Assembly (NCBI GenBank): GCA_023091735.1
Contig: JALKBU010000541.1
Span: forward strand, 1 to 34,334
From: Trichomonas tenax
Taxonomy: Eukaryota > Parabasalia > Trichomonadida > Trichomonadidae
DNA length: 34,334 nucleotides
Direction: 5' to 3'
In this document: piece by piece, positions 18,102 to 28,761 of the stretch
Position numbering within the stretch: position 1 is the stretch's first letter
How the letters are laid out: every line of letters begins with the position of its first letter
The notes under the pieces: model-generated
Databases searched by the model: none
What the model was told of the DNA's origin: nothing
The model's input: only the letters and a program-made list of their open reading frames with translations
Position numbers and translations under genes: made by a program

Positions 18102-18863
18102 ATGGATCAAAACGATTACAGCTTCAGAGACTTCAATGCCGCAGAATTCCTTAACTGGGTCATCGGCATTGCCGCTATCGCTTCGTTTATCATCTCTATC
18201 CTGTTCCTTATCATGATGCCTTTCGATGAAATTCCAATTGTCGAGTTAATCTTCTTCTACTCGGCTATTGAGGCCCTCCACATCTTTAAGGTGATCAGGA
18301 TTGCTGCCCCGAAGTTTGAATTTGAGCCTACGTCCTTCAGAAGGGCGATGTTGTGCCAAGATCTTTATATGTTCATTCTCTGCCTCTTTTTGATCATTTC
18401 CGAGAACACAAACTTCTTCATCATCATTGACTACGCTTTTAACACTTTCATTGAAGGCGGTTTGTTCTTTGTTCAAGTTCTCGCCCCTCTAGTTACAGGC
18501 GAAGGCCCATACGTTGCCAGACTTCGTACAATCCTCCACACACCATATATTCCTGCGATTTCTGCAGTTATCGAAGCTTGTTGCGCAATTTCGCTTCTTC
18601 TCCACGCTTTAGCACATTTCGACATCGTCAACTGGATGGTGTTCTTCGCGTACTTCTTTTTGGTCAATATTGCAAGTCTTGCAACAACAGAAGCACACAA
18701 CAGATTGTGGTCGAAAGTTGGTTTGGCTCTTCGCGAATTTGCAGCACAGAGGAACGATAAGCTTGGACAATACATTGAAACATTCGTCGACAAATGCTCT
18801 TATTTCTCTTCCATCGCACAGAATTATTTCCCGAAGAAGGATCTTAAGGTTCACCTTCAATAA
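18102..18863 (+). CDS. TMEM33/Pom33-like polytopic membrane protein
   Basis: 253 residues with hydrophobic segments at about 17-39, 44-60, 88-100, 105-130, 150-170 and 176-194. The order of features recalls TMEM33/Pom33, an ER and nuclear-envelope protein that shapes tubular ER and helps place nuclear pores: a membrane pair, then a conserved amphipathic stretch (FKVIRIAAPKFEFEPTSFRRAMLCQDLYMFIL), more membrane segments, and a soluble tail RLWSKVGLALREFA ... YFSSIAQNYFPKK. Length (human 247) and topology agree, but single residues are poorly conserved, so the assignment is tentative. Codons are richer in C-ending forms (TTC, CTC, ATC) than in the kinase or GT61 genes, a sign of higher expression. 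No TCA(C/T)(A/T) initiator lies in the last 60 bases; the leader is T-rich. Confidence 0.55.
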   Translation: MDQNDYSFRDFNAAEFLNWVIGIAAIASFIISILFLIMMPFDEIPIVELIFFYSAIEALHIFKVIRIAAPKFEFEPTSFRRAMLCQDLYMFILCLFLIISENTNFFIIIDYAFNTFIEGGLFFVQVLAPLVTGEGPYVARLRTILHTPYIPAISAVIEACCAISLLLHALAHFDIVNWMVFFAYFFLVNIASLATTEAHNRLWSKVGLALREFAAQRNDKLGQYIETFVDKCSYFSSIAQNYFPKKDLKVHLQ

Positions 18864-19038
18864 GAATATTATACCCTGTCTATTAATAAACAACTCGTCA
18901 CAACAACAAAAAAATTACAAATTATTATATTTGATATCAAATTTCGAAACAAAGCATCCTCACTATGAAAATATAAATCATAATATGTTTTGATGCTGCT
19001 AATTTTGAATGGAAATCAGGAATTTTTGGTTAAATATT

Positions 19039-20290
19039 TTATAAGATAATAAATGGTGTTAAAATAACGGTACTGTATTTAAATATTAGGTTACAACTTT
19101 GTGTAACTAAACCCATACACTCACGAATAGCTTTTACATCAAGTTTACAATTATTAACTAAATGTTGAGTGAATGCTTTCGTTTTATTTTCAATTTCAAC
19201 ACCACAACGCAAATTATTACATCCAAGAAATGCATTATCGCTAACATATGTAACTGAAAGATGTATATTCAGCATTTCTAAGATTTGTGCATCCTTCGAA
19301 AGCACTGTTTGAAATGCATCGGGCACTGTTTGATGGAATGAAAACAAAGACTAAATTCTTGCATCCTAAAAAGGCACCTTCATTTATATTTTGTGTTTTA
19401 GATGGCATGGAGAAGTATTTAACAGGAGAAGCTGGTGGAAACAATATAAGGCTCGTTTCTGTTTGATCAAATAATGTACCTGTAACGAGGCTGAATCTGG
19501 GACTTTGGCATTCAATTGTAAGCTCTAATTATATTGTTTGAAGGGAAGAGTCAGCTGTGATCTTGAATAATGACAAAAATGTTTTTGAACGAAATGCGCT
19601 GTTTCCAATTGAAATTGATGATGAAGGAACAGTGAAGTTTGAGATTTTCGTATAACGAAATGTTTCAACATTGATATATTGAAGATTTGGTGGGAGAATG
19701 ATTTTCGTCAATGCATTATTATTACTGAAAACATAGTCATCAATTGATATTAAAGATTGACAATTATACAAATCTACACTTTGAAGTGCACAATATTGGA
19801 ATGAAGATGAACTAATTTTCGTTATCGTTGATGGAAATGTTACAGATGAAAGTTTTGTGCAATTCATGAAACAACTCACATTAAAAATCTGCAGTTTATA
19901 AGGGAGCTGAAACATAGTCAATTGAGCGCATTTATAGAAGCAATTTGCAGAAATTGAAGTCAATTCTGATCCAGCAATGTTAACATTATTTAAACTTCTG
20001 CAACCAGAGAAACATTCACGCCCTAATAATGTCAATCTATCAGTAACTAATGATATCAATCCAAATACAAATGGATTCAATTGTATTTGGCAATTGTTTG
20101 AATGTAATATTCTGGCAATTCGAATTGAATATTGTTAATTATTTTCAATACATAACCAACTGTTGAATTGTCATTTTACTATCGAATACACCTGTTTTTA
20201 TTTCTGAAACTGTTGCAGGAATTCCACATTTGGCCATATCGATCATCATGAAAAATTTTTTGTGGGGAATCCATTGTCATCACAATGTTA
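19039..20290 (-). pseudogene. BspA-like leucine-rich repeat (LRR_5) protein, broken
   Basis: Trichomonad BspA-like proteins are surface or secreted LRR proteins with about 23-residue repeats. On the minus strand the repeats begin near 20245 (CGIPATVSEIKTGVFDS). They pass through at least two frame changes between 20190 and 20050, then run on as GRECFSGCRSLNNVNI, ISANCFYKCAQL and KISSSSFQYCALQSVDLYN to a TAA at 19531-19529. The same frame then continues through SFMPSK-like sequence and NEGAFLGCKNLVFVFIPSN and SNSAFEGCTNLRNAEYTS. A final frameshift near 19265 leads to VSDNAFLGCNNLRC and the end at 19039. The open stretch just upstream (20292-20495) is in the right orientation but is not LRR-like; it might be an old N-terminal part. 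One nonsense and about three frameshifts: not functional. Confidence 0.75.
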
Positions 20291-21089
20291 TCTATACTTT
20301 GGTGACCCTATGAAACTGTTTTTCAGCAGCGAACTGCAATGAAGTGGAGAGAAAAGAACTGAGTTTGATCGGATTTATAATAATGAACAACAACTGTTTG
20401 CCTGCTATTTTGTATTGTCCTTGGTATGTGAATGCAAAATAACGTGATATTGAAAATGGGATAATATTATTATCAGTGAAACATTCTATTGGCAAATGCA
20501 GAAATTTTTTTCTTGATTTTATTGTTTTATTTCACAATGAATGATTTTTAAATTACATGTCAAATTGGCAGAAAATACAAACTTTTGTGATGTTTACTTG
20601 GCAATCTATAAGGTTATTTTGTCGGTATAATCTATTTTTGCATCTATCTTCACACAGATTTACTAAAAAAGAATCTTAGTTGTATCACAAAATATATTGT
20701 ATTTATGAAAATTATTTTGTGGTATAACAATATATAATTTATCAATGTAACCATGTTCAAATCAATTTCAGTAATTATGGCAATAATACTTGCTGATAAT
20801 CGACTATATTATATACATTATTATTGTGATTCGCTTTTCAATATCCATTAATATTATAATGATGAAATACTATAAAATATCAACAATTGAAAAATATTTG
20901 CATTATTTCAAAAGAAACTCAGTCGATATTGTATAGTATCTTATGCAAAGAAAGATACATATATTAAATATCTGCAAAACACAAATTTAATTAAGAGGAG
21001 AAATTCATGAAATTTTTGACGCCGTAAAGTATTGAAATATTTTTACATGACACAAATTGAAAGAAAAGGTTTTTAAAAAATTTAATATA

Positions 21090-21103
21090 AAAATATGGGA
21101 CTA
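21090..21103 (+). repeat. AAAATATGGGACT repeat, copy 1
   Basis: AAAATATGGGACTA. The first 13 bases recur at 21953-21966 (same strand) and at 22042-22029 (opposite strand). It stands at the left edge of the G+C-richer patch. Confidence 0.55.
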
Positions 21104-21952
21104 GCCCCCATTTTGATGAGTGTCTCACCCCGTCAAGTATATATTGCGCTAGAAGGGGCAAAGACCGAGCCAACAGAGTGTGCGAACACTAGAGAAGGTA
21201 TTTGACAGGAAATAGAGCAATATTTCCATTTTATATATGGTGATTTTCAAATAATTTTATAAAATCTCTAATTTGGACGAAGATATTAATTGCATGCATT
21301 ACGCATAACATATGGATCTGTGAAAATGATCAAGGAACCTTTAAAAAGAAAAAAATATCTTACAAAAAGTTTATTGTTGCGTTTGGCTTCATAACTGTTA
21401 GAAAACCATATCTTTAGTTGATATGCATTATGTTTTCAGTTTGCTTGTTCAATTTCTCAATGAAAGAAAATAATACAATTTTGTACTTAGAAAAAATATG
21501 ATAGATTCATTGAACAGCTCCAATTTTGCGAGCATGTATTTATGCGAATCTACCCAATTGCAGACAAAGTCCAATCATAAGTTTGTTTTGGTGACTGACG
21601 CAATTTTTCACCTCCATTTATTAATCACTGTGTCAACGAGTTGCAAATACTACATACAGGCTTTGGAAAATATTGCTATGCCTCAACATGTTCAAATCAG
21701 GCATAATTAATAATCAGATTTTGAATCGATCAATTTCATAATGATCACACTTGATTTATAACTTACATATTCTTGTTTTGTTTTTTAAAAAAAACTTATT
21801 TTACTTGCCCATCGTGAATTCGTCTAAATCACGAACGTGCTGACTCGAATTCATGATATTTTTTTAATATATTAGTATCGAACACTTCCTCATACAGGAG
21901 TATAGCTGTCATTCTTGTTTGCAAATTTTGGTATACTCCTAAAATACCAAAA

Positions 21953-22042
21953 AAAATATGGGACTGCACTTTTTTTATTTTTGAATGAAACCAATAGAAA
22001 AATTCTATGAGTTTTCTCAATTTTTTCTCAGTCCCATATTTT
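21953..22042. repeat. 14-bp perfect inverted repeat spanning 90 bp
   Basis: AAAATATGGGACTG (21953-21966) is exactly complementary to CAGTCCCATATTTT (22029-22042). The 62-base interior is T-rich. It ends 77 bases before the ATG of the next gene. With copy 1 at 21090 it could mark transposon ends or a structured upstream element. Confidence 0.6.
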
Positions 22043-22112
22043 GAATAGCAGTTTACAGAAAGCATAATGTAATATAAAATTTTCCAAAGAATTTCACATC
22101 ACAAGTCAGTCT

Positions 22113-22117
22113 TCACT
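22113..22117 (+). promoter_or_regulatory. Initiator-like element for the 588-residue protein gene
   Basis: TCACT fits TCA(+1)(C/T)(A/T). The putative +1 A at 22115 is only 5 bases before the ATG at 22120. Confidence 0.4.
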
Positions 22118-22119
22118 CG

Positions 22120-23886
22120 ATGTCAATTGAGAGTGCGGACGCGTTGACAATCAAAACAAACGCGCTCACTTTCGGTCTCATCGCGAAGCACCTCCTCTCA
22201 AAGAGCGTTGTCGAAAGTATCAGCGTGATTCTCGAAGATTTATTAAATGGTCTCATTCAGCCACAAGATATGATCAAATCTATAGGCAATATACTGAAAG
22301 ACTACCACGCTGTCAACAAGGTGTGGCAGGCTTTGATTGATAGACAGTCAATTAGAATGTCACCTCTTTATAACGATTTAACACATATTATACGACGTTT
22401 CCTTGAATGCAGAGTATCTGAATTCTACATCATTTCGTTTTTATCGACAATAATCAATTCAATTCAACATAATGTTCGAAGAGTTGATTTAATTACATCA
22501 ATTTTAAGTTATAAGTTTCTCAGAAAGTACCACGACATATCTATTACATATCTTCTGATCAGTGGTTTAAAAATTGCATCGAGAATAAAACCAAATCCAC
22601 AATTCGACAAAAATCCAAATGTTTTCAATGTAAGAGATCTAATTGAGCACGAAGAAATATTGCCCCCACCTCCTCCATCAATAAGATATAGAATGAAAGA
22701 TAAAACAAATTCTCGTGATTCAGAAATCGAAGATGAAGAAACAATGTTGGGATATTCATATCAGAAGACAGAATTCTTCATCAACAAGCTTCCGTCCACG
22801 TTCTTCCTTAACACATATGCAAAATCCACAAGAGTTGGCAGCGAAGGCGGTGATTCAGGAAAAATGTCTGAAGTTGAACGCTTTTATTCTTACATCAAAT
22901 GGTATGCATTTTCCATGTTTGAAAGTTTCGTGGTGGCTGATATATCATATTACGCGATCACGCATTTCTCAATCAACAGCAAAATAATTAAATATAATGC
23001 AATAACAGATTTATATGTTCACGAATCTCCATCAATTCTTAAATTCGTGAAAAAGTCAGGAGATACTCAACTCGTTCAACAGAGATGTCTGCAGAACATG
23101 CTGAGATACTCCCAATATAGATATAGAACAGAGGAGAAAGTACAAATGTTTTCAGACGTATTTCCGATATTCGATGAACTTCCATATATCAGATTTACAC
23201 AGAAAACGGAAGAAACAAAAATCAACTTTGATATTTCCAGGAATGAAGTTTGTTTCATTATGTCTGAGATATCAATGAACAACTTGAAGGTTTTGAACAA
23301 ATTCATCAACAATGTTTTGCCATATTTCACGTTAATGAGGAATGAATATGCAATTTTTATCGTTAACGAAACACTTGCAAATGCTTTGTATTATTTTGCT
23401 CGTGCATGCGATGAATTGGATTTCATTTTATCAAAGACGAATGATGCTGAGCCTTCTGTGTTTGCTATTATCGAAGCTGCCGTTTTTGAAGTAGAATCAC
23501 ATTATTATAATGTCATCAAAAGTGAGCATGCAATTTTCCTCGAAACTTTCTTCAACAAGTTCATGCACAACGGCGATGACTTCTATAATATGGTGGATGA
23601 AGCGATCAATAGATTTGGATCGAAATCAGACACTTTCTTCAAGATGGTTTCAAATATCGAAAAACTCACAGCAATTGTTGAAAAATTCATGGTTGATGTT
23701 CACAGCAAAGCTTTTGTTTCTGTTGCAAGAATGCTTGGACATGCAACAGGTGAGAACGCAAAAGCACGCTTGAATGCAAGAATTCCATTGATGATGAAGA
23801 AATTATATCAAGCAGGATTAATCAACAAACTATTGAAGGTTGAGATCGATGGTAAAACAAAGACAGCAATGTTCTCCAATATTTAG
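22120..23886 (+). CDS. Uncharacterised alpha-helical protein (588 aa)
   Basis: I do not recognise the family. The protein is a single open frame of 588 residues, mostly helical and without signal peptide or membrane segments, so probably cytosolic or nuclear. Residues 1-160 are dense helices (HLLSKSVVESISVILEDLL, CRVSEFYIISFLSTIIN). A linker at about 175-210 holds a five-proline run (PPPPPS, 182-187) and an acidic/basic patch. Residues 210-588 are again helical, with hydrophobic heptad-like spacing. The layout recalls helical scaffold subunits (tether, gamma-tubulin complex or actin-regulator type), but no signature could be confirmed. The ATG at 22120 is supported by an initiator-like TCACT 5 bases upstream. 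Coding quality is good throughout (codon use like the USP gene), so the gene is likely real and expressed. Confidence 0.75.
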   Translation: MSIESADALTIKTNALTFGLIAKHLLSKSVVESISVILEDLLNGLIQPQDMIKSIGNILKDYHAVNKVWQALIDRQSIRMSPLYNDLTHIIRRFLECRVSEFYIISFLSTIINSIQHNVRRVDLITSILSYKFLRKYHDISITYLLISGLKIASRIKPNPQFDKNPNVFNVRDLIEHEEILPPPPPSIRYRMKDKTNSRDSEIEDEETMLGYSYQKTEFFINKLPSTFFLNTYAKSTRVGSEGGDSGKMSEVERFYSYIKWYAFSMFESFVVADISYYAITHFSINSKIIKYNAITDLYVHESPSILKFVKKSGDTQLVQQRCLQNMLRYSQYRYRTEEKVQMFSDVFPIFDELPYIRFTQKTEETKINFDISRNEVCFIMSEISMNNLKVLNKFINNVLPYFTLMRNEYAIFIVNETLANALYYFARACDELDFILSKTNDAEPSVFAIIEAAVFEVESHYYNVIKSEHAIFLETFFNKFMHNGDDFYNMVDEAINRFGSKSDTFFKMVSNIEKLTAIVEKFMVDVHSKAFVSVARMLGHATGENAKARLNARIPLMMKKLYQAGLINKLLKVEIDGKTKTAMFSNI

Positions 23887-25899
23887 ATATAATTAAATAT
23901 TATTTTGTATGTTTTTAATATTAGATTTTTTTTAATATTTCCATTGATGTTTTTAACATGATTACTTCATTATGATATCTCTATTATGCATAATATTTGA
24001 TTTATGAATCTTATAATTGATAATATTCTAAGATTAAAATATATGAGCGAAAGGTTATTAATATTATTTTAAGTCCATAATAGGCTTTAGTTGAAAAATT
24101 TATTGGCAAAGATTTTATTAAGTAAAAACAAATTTGTATCTGAAAATGAAAATATATTCTTGTTAATTGCCCCAGAACAAGGAATTGAAATACTTTTATG
24201 AAGGTAAATTAAAATATGAAAGATGAGAATAAAGAAAAGAAATTAAATAATTTCAAAAAAAAAAAATCGTCAATTAGACGGATAAACGAGCTGCATAGAC
24301 ATTAAATTTTGTGTGCATTTTAGGTGAAATAAAGAATACTTAATCTGAAGAATATTTATATGAATCCAGTTACAATTATAGATATTTGCAATTTCCTTTT
24401 GGCACATAATCAAACTTCTGTACTGCTGAAACTGATGAAGCCAGAAATTATTTTGTATTTTTGGAGAAATTGATTTGAAAGTGTCGAAGAAATTGTTTTC
24501 GGAGATTCTTTGATTGTTAAACCCGCTATAGAGTCCAATGGCTATATTGTGGTATAACGAATGGACCATGATAGATCTTTTTCATCATGATGGGCGTGAT
24601 TCAATGAGTATTGAACAAAATCGATGAATTAGGAATCTCAAAGTGATTTCCTCATTATTCTAAAAGTAAAATTCATTCGGTTTTCAATATTTCATCAAAA
24701 ATTGAGAGATAGAAAATATTTTTATTTTAGAATAATGTTCTATAAGGTATTTGAATCACATGTTACATTAAAATCTTCACATTTTCAGAGGAAACTCAAA
24801 AATTGAAAAATAAAGAATAATTCAAATTAAATCAAATAACTTCTAAAATATTACACTATTAATGAGTTCCTTAATATTTGTACAATCAAATCATTTAATT
24901 TTGAATAACTTGTGAAAAATTGAATTAACTATAGTTTTGTTATAAAATATTATATCAACATAAAGTTTCCTCTTCATTTAACACATCAATTTCAACAAAT
25001 ATTTTTTTATTCAATTTTGTAATATTTTGGATTTAGATATATAAAGGGATTTCCTTTATATCTGTAATAAATTCATGAGTTGAATTCAAAATGTTCAATT
25101 GTTAATTTTTGTATTGAAACGGTTTTTCACAATAATGTTTGTTTTATGTTTTTCTCCGTAATAGAGATAAAATAGAACCAAATTATTCATCGAAACAACC
25201 GTTTTAGTCTATTTCCTCACATATTTATCAAGAATATTCATTATTTATCCATATTTAATTCAAATTCTTTTTCATTTTAACAATAACCAATCATAAAGCT
25301 GAGACACAAAAGCAAGCAAGCTGCATATTAATATTCCTTATTATTTTACAGTTCCAAACAATGGTATATTTAATATGTATGTGCTATAGTTTTTAATGAA
25401 AATTTGCTATATACTTTACCATCATAAACAAATTCAGCTGAACATAATGAATATATTAATATCATACGTTTTAAGACTAAAATACAAAAATAATATGAGA
25501 AAATACGAGCTTCGAACGAAAAAAAAAACAAGAATCAAGAATCGAATAATTCATTGATTCCATATCATTACCTCCATCTAAAATTTAATCAAGTATTAAT
25601 ATTAGATAGAATAGATTGAAAATGAATAATCGATATCACATGTATTCAAAACATCCGCAGAAACTCAATTTTTCATGATCTTGACTTGAAATGGTTTTGA
25701 TATTATATTTTTCAAAGCACATTTTTACACCATATGGATGTGTCAAAATGGACATTTAATGGAAATTGAGCAACTGGGAGATATCCGACAGATCGAACTT
25801 TTGATTCACTATTCCGGGCTCTGATGCACATTCACACTCTTTGAAAGAATCAGATTCTTCATCTTTATAGGCGAATATTGAAAAGATCTTCTGTATATT
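23887..25899. other. Long AT-rich intergenic region
   Basis: Two kilobases with very low G+C and no supported gene. One ATG-started frame on the minus strand (24569-24270, 99 codons) carries Trp/His/Cys-rich sequence (FWLHQFQQYRSLIMCQKEI) that I cannot place; it could be a gene relic. The region also has an A-run at about 24257-24267 beside the palindrome CGTCAATTAGACG. Confidence 0.5.
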
Positions 25900-26168
25900 T
25901 ATTTCCGGCAAATGTTCCAATTCTCTTGAAACTAGCATAACAATGCTTGTCAGTTCCTTCTCGCTAATCGATCGATTTTCAGATGATATCTACGTTCAAT
26001 ATCATTGGCAAGCTAGAGCAGTGATGCAGATGTGAATTGGCGTCCAAAGTGCTTCTCCAGGAATGCAGAAACGTAGTCAGGCAAGATTCCAATCTCTTTT
26101 GGAATTTTTCGTGGTCTCGCACCCTCTGCGCCGTGTTTCTTTTGTGTCTGTTTGGAGGCCGTGTGGAA
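25900..26168 (-). pseudogene. Trichomonad conserved-family gene relic (DRLARRN motif)
   Basis: One minus-strand frame reads through three stops with protein-like content: GARPRKIPKEIGILPDYV, FLEKHFGRQFTSASLL, TAG (26015-26013), LANDIERRYHLKIDRLARRN, TGA (25952-25950), QALLC, TAG (25934-25932), FQENWN, TAA near 25905. The last two stops sit one base away from CGA (Arg) and TGG (Trp). I recall uncharacterised trichomonad proteins with a similar D-R-L-A-x-R-N-R-x-A-L-x-C-W...ENW stretch, which those two residues would complete; that memory is not a search result. RPRKIP resembles an AT-hook-like basic patch. Function unknown; the copy is dead. Confidence 0.5.
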
Positions 26169-26899
26169 TCAATGATGTTGACGTAGCTTTTAGTGTTCAA
26201 CATATAAAATCTTTTGGTTCTGTGAGTTCTCACAAATTATTTGAATGATCATCTATTTTGCATATTATCAACAAAAATATATTTGTATGAGATAAATTCT
26301 TTATAATATCAGAAAATTCAAAAGATTTTAGCTTTTAAATTCTCATTTAATTGTTGCTATATAACAAAAATGTTTGATTAAAAAATGTTTAATTAAAACT
26401 TATTAATAGATGTAGGAACATGCCGGAATAATTAAATATATTGGAGATGTAAATCGGCCCCATTCAATTAAAATAGCCGACCATAACATTTAAAAACATC
26501 TACATAGAGCATAACAAAGCTTTTGGGAATAAAAAAGAATTGAGTTTATTGAATTAAAATGGAGGTTATCACAAAACTTAAATGTTTTTTATCAGTTCAA
26601 AGAAATTTATTATGACTTGTTTTGATTCAAGAATTCGCATCTTTACTATATAATTTACATTGTTATCAAGTCAAAAACAAATTATTTTAAAAACTGGAGT
26701 GTTGAAAACTAAATGCAGAAATAGAAATTGTATCTCAAGATTGCAACATTGTTTTTTTTCATAGGACCCATATATTTACTGCAAGGTGGTGTAAGGAATA
26801 TGGTGTGTAAGTGATGTATTCAAGTTGACTGTGAAATACGGCTGCGTGAAATTTCAGTTTCTATGCCCCCTTTTTGAATCCAGACCCTACATTACCTTG
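26169..26899. other. AT-rich intergenic region
   Basis: No gene. Short open stretches on both strands near 26060-26250 overlap the relic at 25900-26168 in other frames. Nothing structured seen. Confidence 0.5.
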
Positions 26900-27429
26900 C
26901 TGATTTGCCTCTTCGATTGTCTTTCCACATTGCAAGGACGAGATCGATAATAAAATCGATAATTACAAAAATTGAGAATTCGGATTGGTTCAGAAGATTT
27001 CCATTCCAATAGCCAATGTCCTCATGCTTAGGCTCATTGGACTCTGAACAAATTTTAATTAGCCATTAGAGAGCTGCATATACTTTTTGTGGTCCGGACC
27101 AACAAGTGTGAAAATAAAAGGCCATAATTTCCATCAATTTGTGAGCATTTATTAATATTTACATTAGAAATATAGCCTAAAGACTCAATATAAGTAACTA
27201 TTGACCACCTATATGCAAGTTCATTATAAAAATTCGAAAAAGTAATATTCGAATTACTGCAAATGCATTCAAACATTACAGAAGCATCGCGATTTGCTTT
27301 ATTATTTGAAAATTTAACGGCATTCAACAAACAAATGCCTTGAAAGAAATAACGTTGTGACAGAAATTTGTTATTTCCGCCAATATCATTTGAACATCCA
27401 GACTTTTTTACAAAATCAAACTTTGATGT
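26900..27429 (-). pseudogene. Beta-helix / Pmp-like surface-protein relic
   Basis: The minus strand is open for 124 codons after a TAG at 27432-27430: SGCSNDIGGNNKFLSQRYFF, AVKFSNNKANRDASVMFECI, CSNSNITFSNFYNELAYRW, LGYISNVNINKC, and TAA at 27057-27055. The regular N-I-x-F / V-x-F-x-N-N-x-A spacing resembles right-handed beta-helix repeats of trichomonad Pmp-like surface proteins. In the next frame similar sequence (CSESNEPKHEDIGYWNGNLLNQSEF) continues to about 26900, as expected after a frameshift. No initiating ATG is present, so I read it as a fragment. Confidence 0.4.
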
Positions 27430-28229
27430 CTATTTTTTAGGGTTTTCTCCAAAGTTTTGACTTTTGTTTGCACACTTTCATAATCATCGATACTAATTCG
27501 TATCTGTTAAACATACAATTCAGTTTAGAAATCATTTTTTTTAACCAAATGGTTTAGATTTCGATTTGAAACATATCTTTGATAATGAAAGGACTACAAG
27601 TCATTAGCAATCAACTTAAATATAACTTTATGCTAGATAGTCTTTAAATATATAAGATTCGTAATTCAAGATTCATTGATAATCGATTTAAAGCCTAAAA
27701 GTATTAAGATAGTCATATATTCATCATGTTGTATATACTGTGCATTGGTACGATGAATAAATCTGCAGATTTAAATTCTCAAAATAATATTGATGAATAT
27801 TATGATCTAATAATAGGACAATAGAAATACAATAGAATATTGATTAAGAGTTTAAAGAGTCAAGACTTTAATATCATTCAAAATATTTTTTGTTGATATA
27901 AAATGTATTTCATTACACATTACAACTCATATTCTCGTCTTTTACCTCTACATTTAATGTTGTTTATAAATATATGGAACCTAAATCTCATCATTTTAGT
28001 TTTTCAAAAAATATTTTGTCGTGAAAATGAGAAGGAAAATGTTCCTGTGACGAAATTTTGATGATTTAAGAAAGAAATTTATAGAACAAAAAGTTTATTG
28101 AACAACAAAAAAAAAACAAAATAATAACATCTGAAAACCTCTTCATTAAAAGACAGCTTTTCCATCATCTTTGGATGACACTTTGATATTTCTTCTAAAT
28201 CGTAAGTAAACGTGTTCTATATATTAAAA
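27430..28229. other. AT-rich intergenic region
   Basis: No coding frame or repeat recognised; 3' flank of the HMG-box gene, with an A-run at about 28109-28118. Confidence 0.6.
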
Positions 28230-28724
28230 CTAGTCTTCACTGTCGTATTCGTAAGATTTCTCTTGTAATTTAAGCAAATTATACGAAACCTCTGATAGCT
28301 CTTCACCCAGTCCTGTCCTAGATACAATATAGATCCTGGGTGGCGAAGAGATCTTGAAAGAGATATTTTGTTCAGAGTCCACGTCGGGCTCTGAGATTTC
28401 GGGTGTCGTAGCTGGTTTTGATTCCTTTGCATGATCGTTCTTTATTGATAATTTCCTTCGTTTTCGTTCTACGTTGCATTTATTATTTTGTAATTTCATT
28501 GCTAACATATTATACGGTTGTTTTTCGATATCAGTCAGACCACGCCATATACCAGCGAGTATCGATGTCACGTCCGAGCTTTTTAAGTCAGGATGATCTT
28601 TCATGTATTCGTTTCTCTTCTCGATACAGAATATCTGGAAGGGATCCAAGATATAGCGTGTGTACTTCTTCGTCTTCCATGTCTTTTGCTTAGTTTCGTT
28701 CTCAGCTTCTTCTTTCGTCTCCAT
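28230..28724 (-). CDS. HMG-box DNA-binding protein
   Basis: 164 residues with one HMG box at about 27-80: the usual start DPFQIFCIEKRNEYMKDHPD (27-46), then SSDVTSILAGIWRGLTDIEK (49-68) and PYNMLAMKLQ (70-79), which reproduce the three-helix pattern including the conserved Pro-Phe, W-x-x-L and P-Y. Such boxes bend DNA and act in chromatin or transcription. A basic patch ERKRRK (86-91) is a likely nuclear signal. The rest is Ser/Pro/acidic, ending in KSYEYDSED. The start is the first ATG. On the minus strand, initiator-like words TCATA (+1 at 28751) and TCACA (+1 at 28759) lie 27 and 35 bases before it. Confidence 0.8.
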   Translation of the reverse strand: METKEEAENETKQKTWKTKKYTRYILDPFQIFCIEKRNEYMKDHPDLKSSDVTSILAGIWRGLTDIEKQPYNMLAMKLQNNKCNVERKRRKLSIKNDHAKESKPATTPEISEPDVDSEQNISFKISSPPRIYIVSRTGLGEELSEVSYNLLKLQEKSYEYDSED

Positions 28725-28746
28725 TTAAAAAAATATAAAGCAAAAT

Positions 28747-28761
28747 CTTATGATATTGTGA
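28747..28761 (-). promoter_or_regulatory. Initiator-like elements for the HMG-box gene
   Basis: On the minus strand TCACAATATCATAA contains two overlapping fits to TCA(+1)(C/T)(A/T), 35 and 27 bases before the ATG at 28724. Either could be used. Confidence 0.35.

Larger units (their letters stand above)
20291..22119. other. Long intergenic region upstream of the 588-residue protein gene
   Basis: Contains a TTACATGTCAAA word at 20553-20564, three copies of AAAATATGGGACT (see the repeats), and a G+C-richer patch at 21100-21190 with possible hairpins. Short open stretches (20991-21173, 21498-21710, 21829-22065) show no family features; the last overlaps the inverted repeat and I do not trust it. 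Confidence 0.5.

Noticed and set aside
18246..18993. Several frames overlapping 18102-18863
   Set aside because: Shadows of the TMEM33-like gene, which has the consistent codon bias and membrane pattern.
21829..22065. 78-codon ATG-started frame on the minus strand
   Set aside because: Overlaps the inverted repeat and a T-rich loop; translation is Lys/Phe-rich without motif.
24270..24569. 99-codon ATG-started frame on the minus strand
   Set aside because: No family features and poor codon use; mentioned in the region note as a possible relic but not called.
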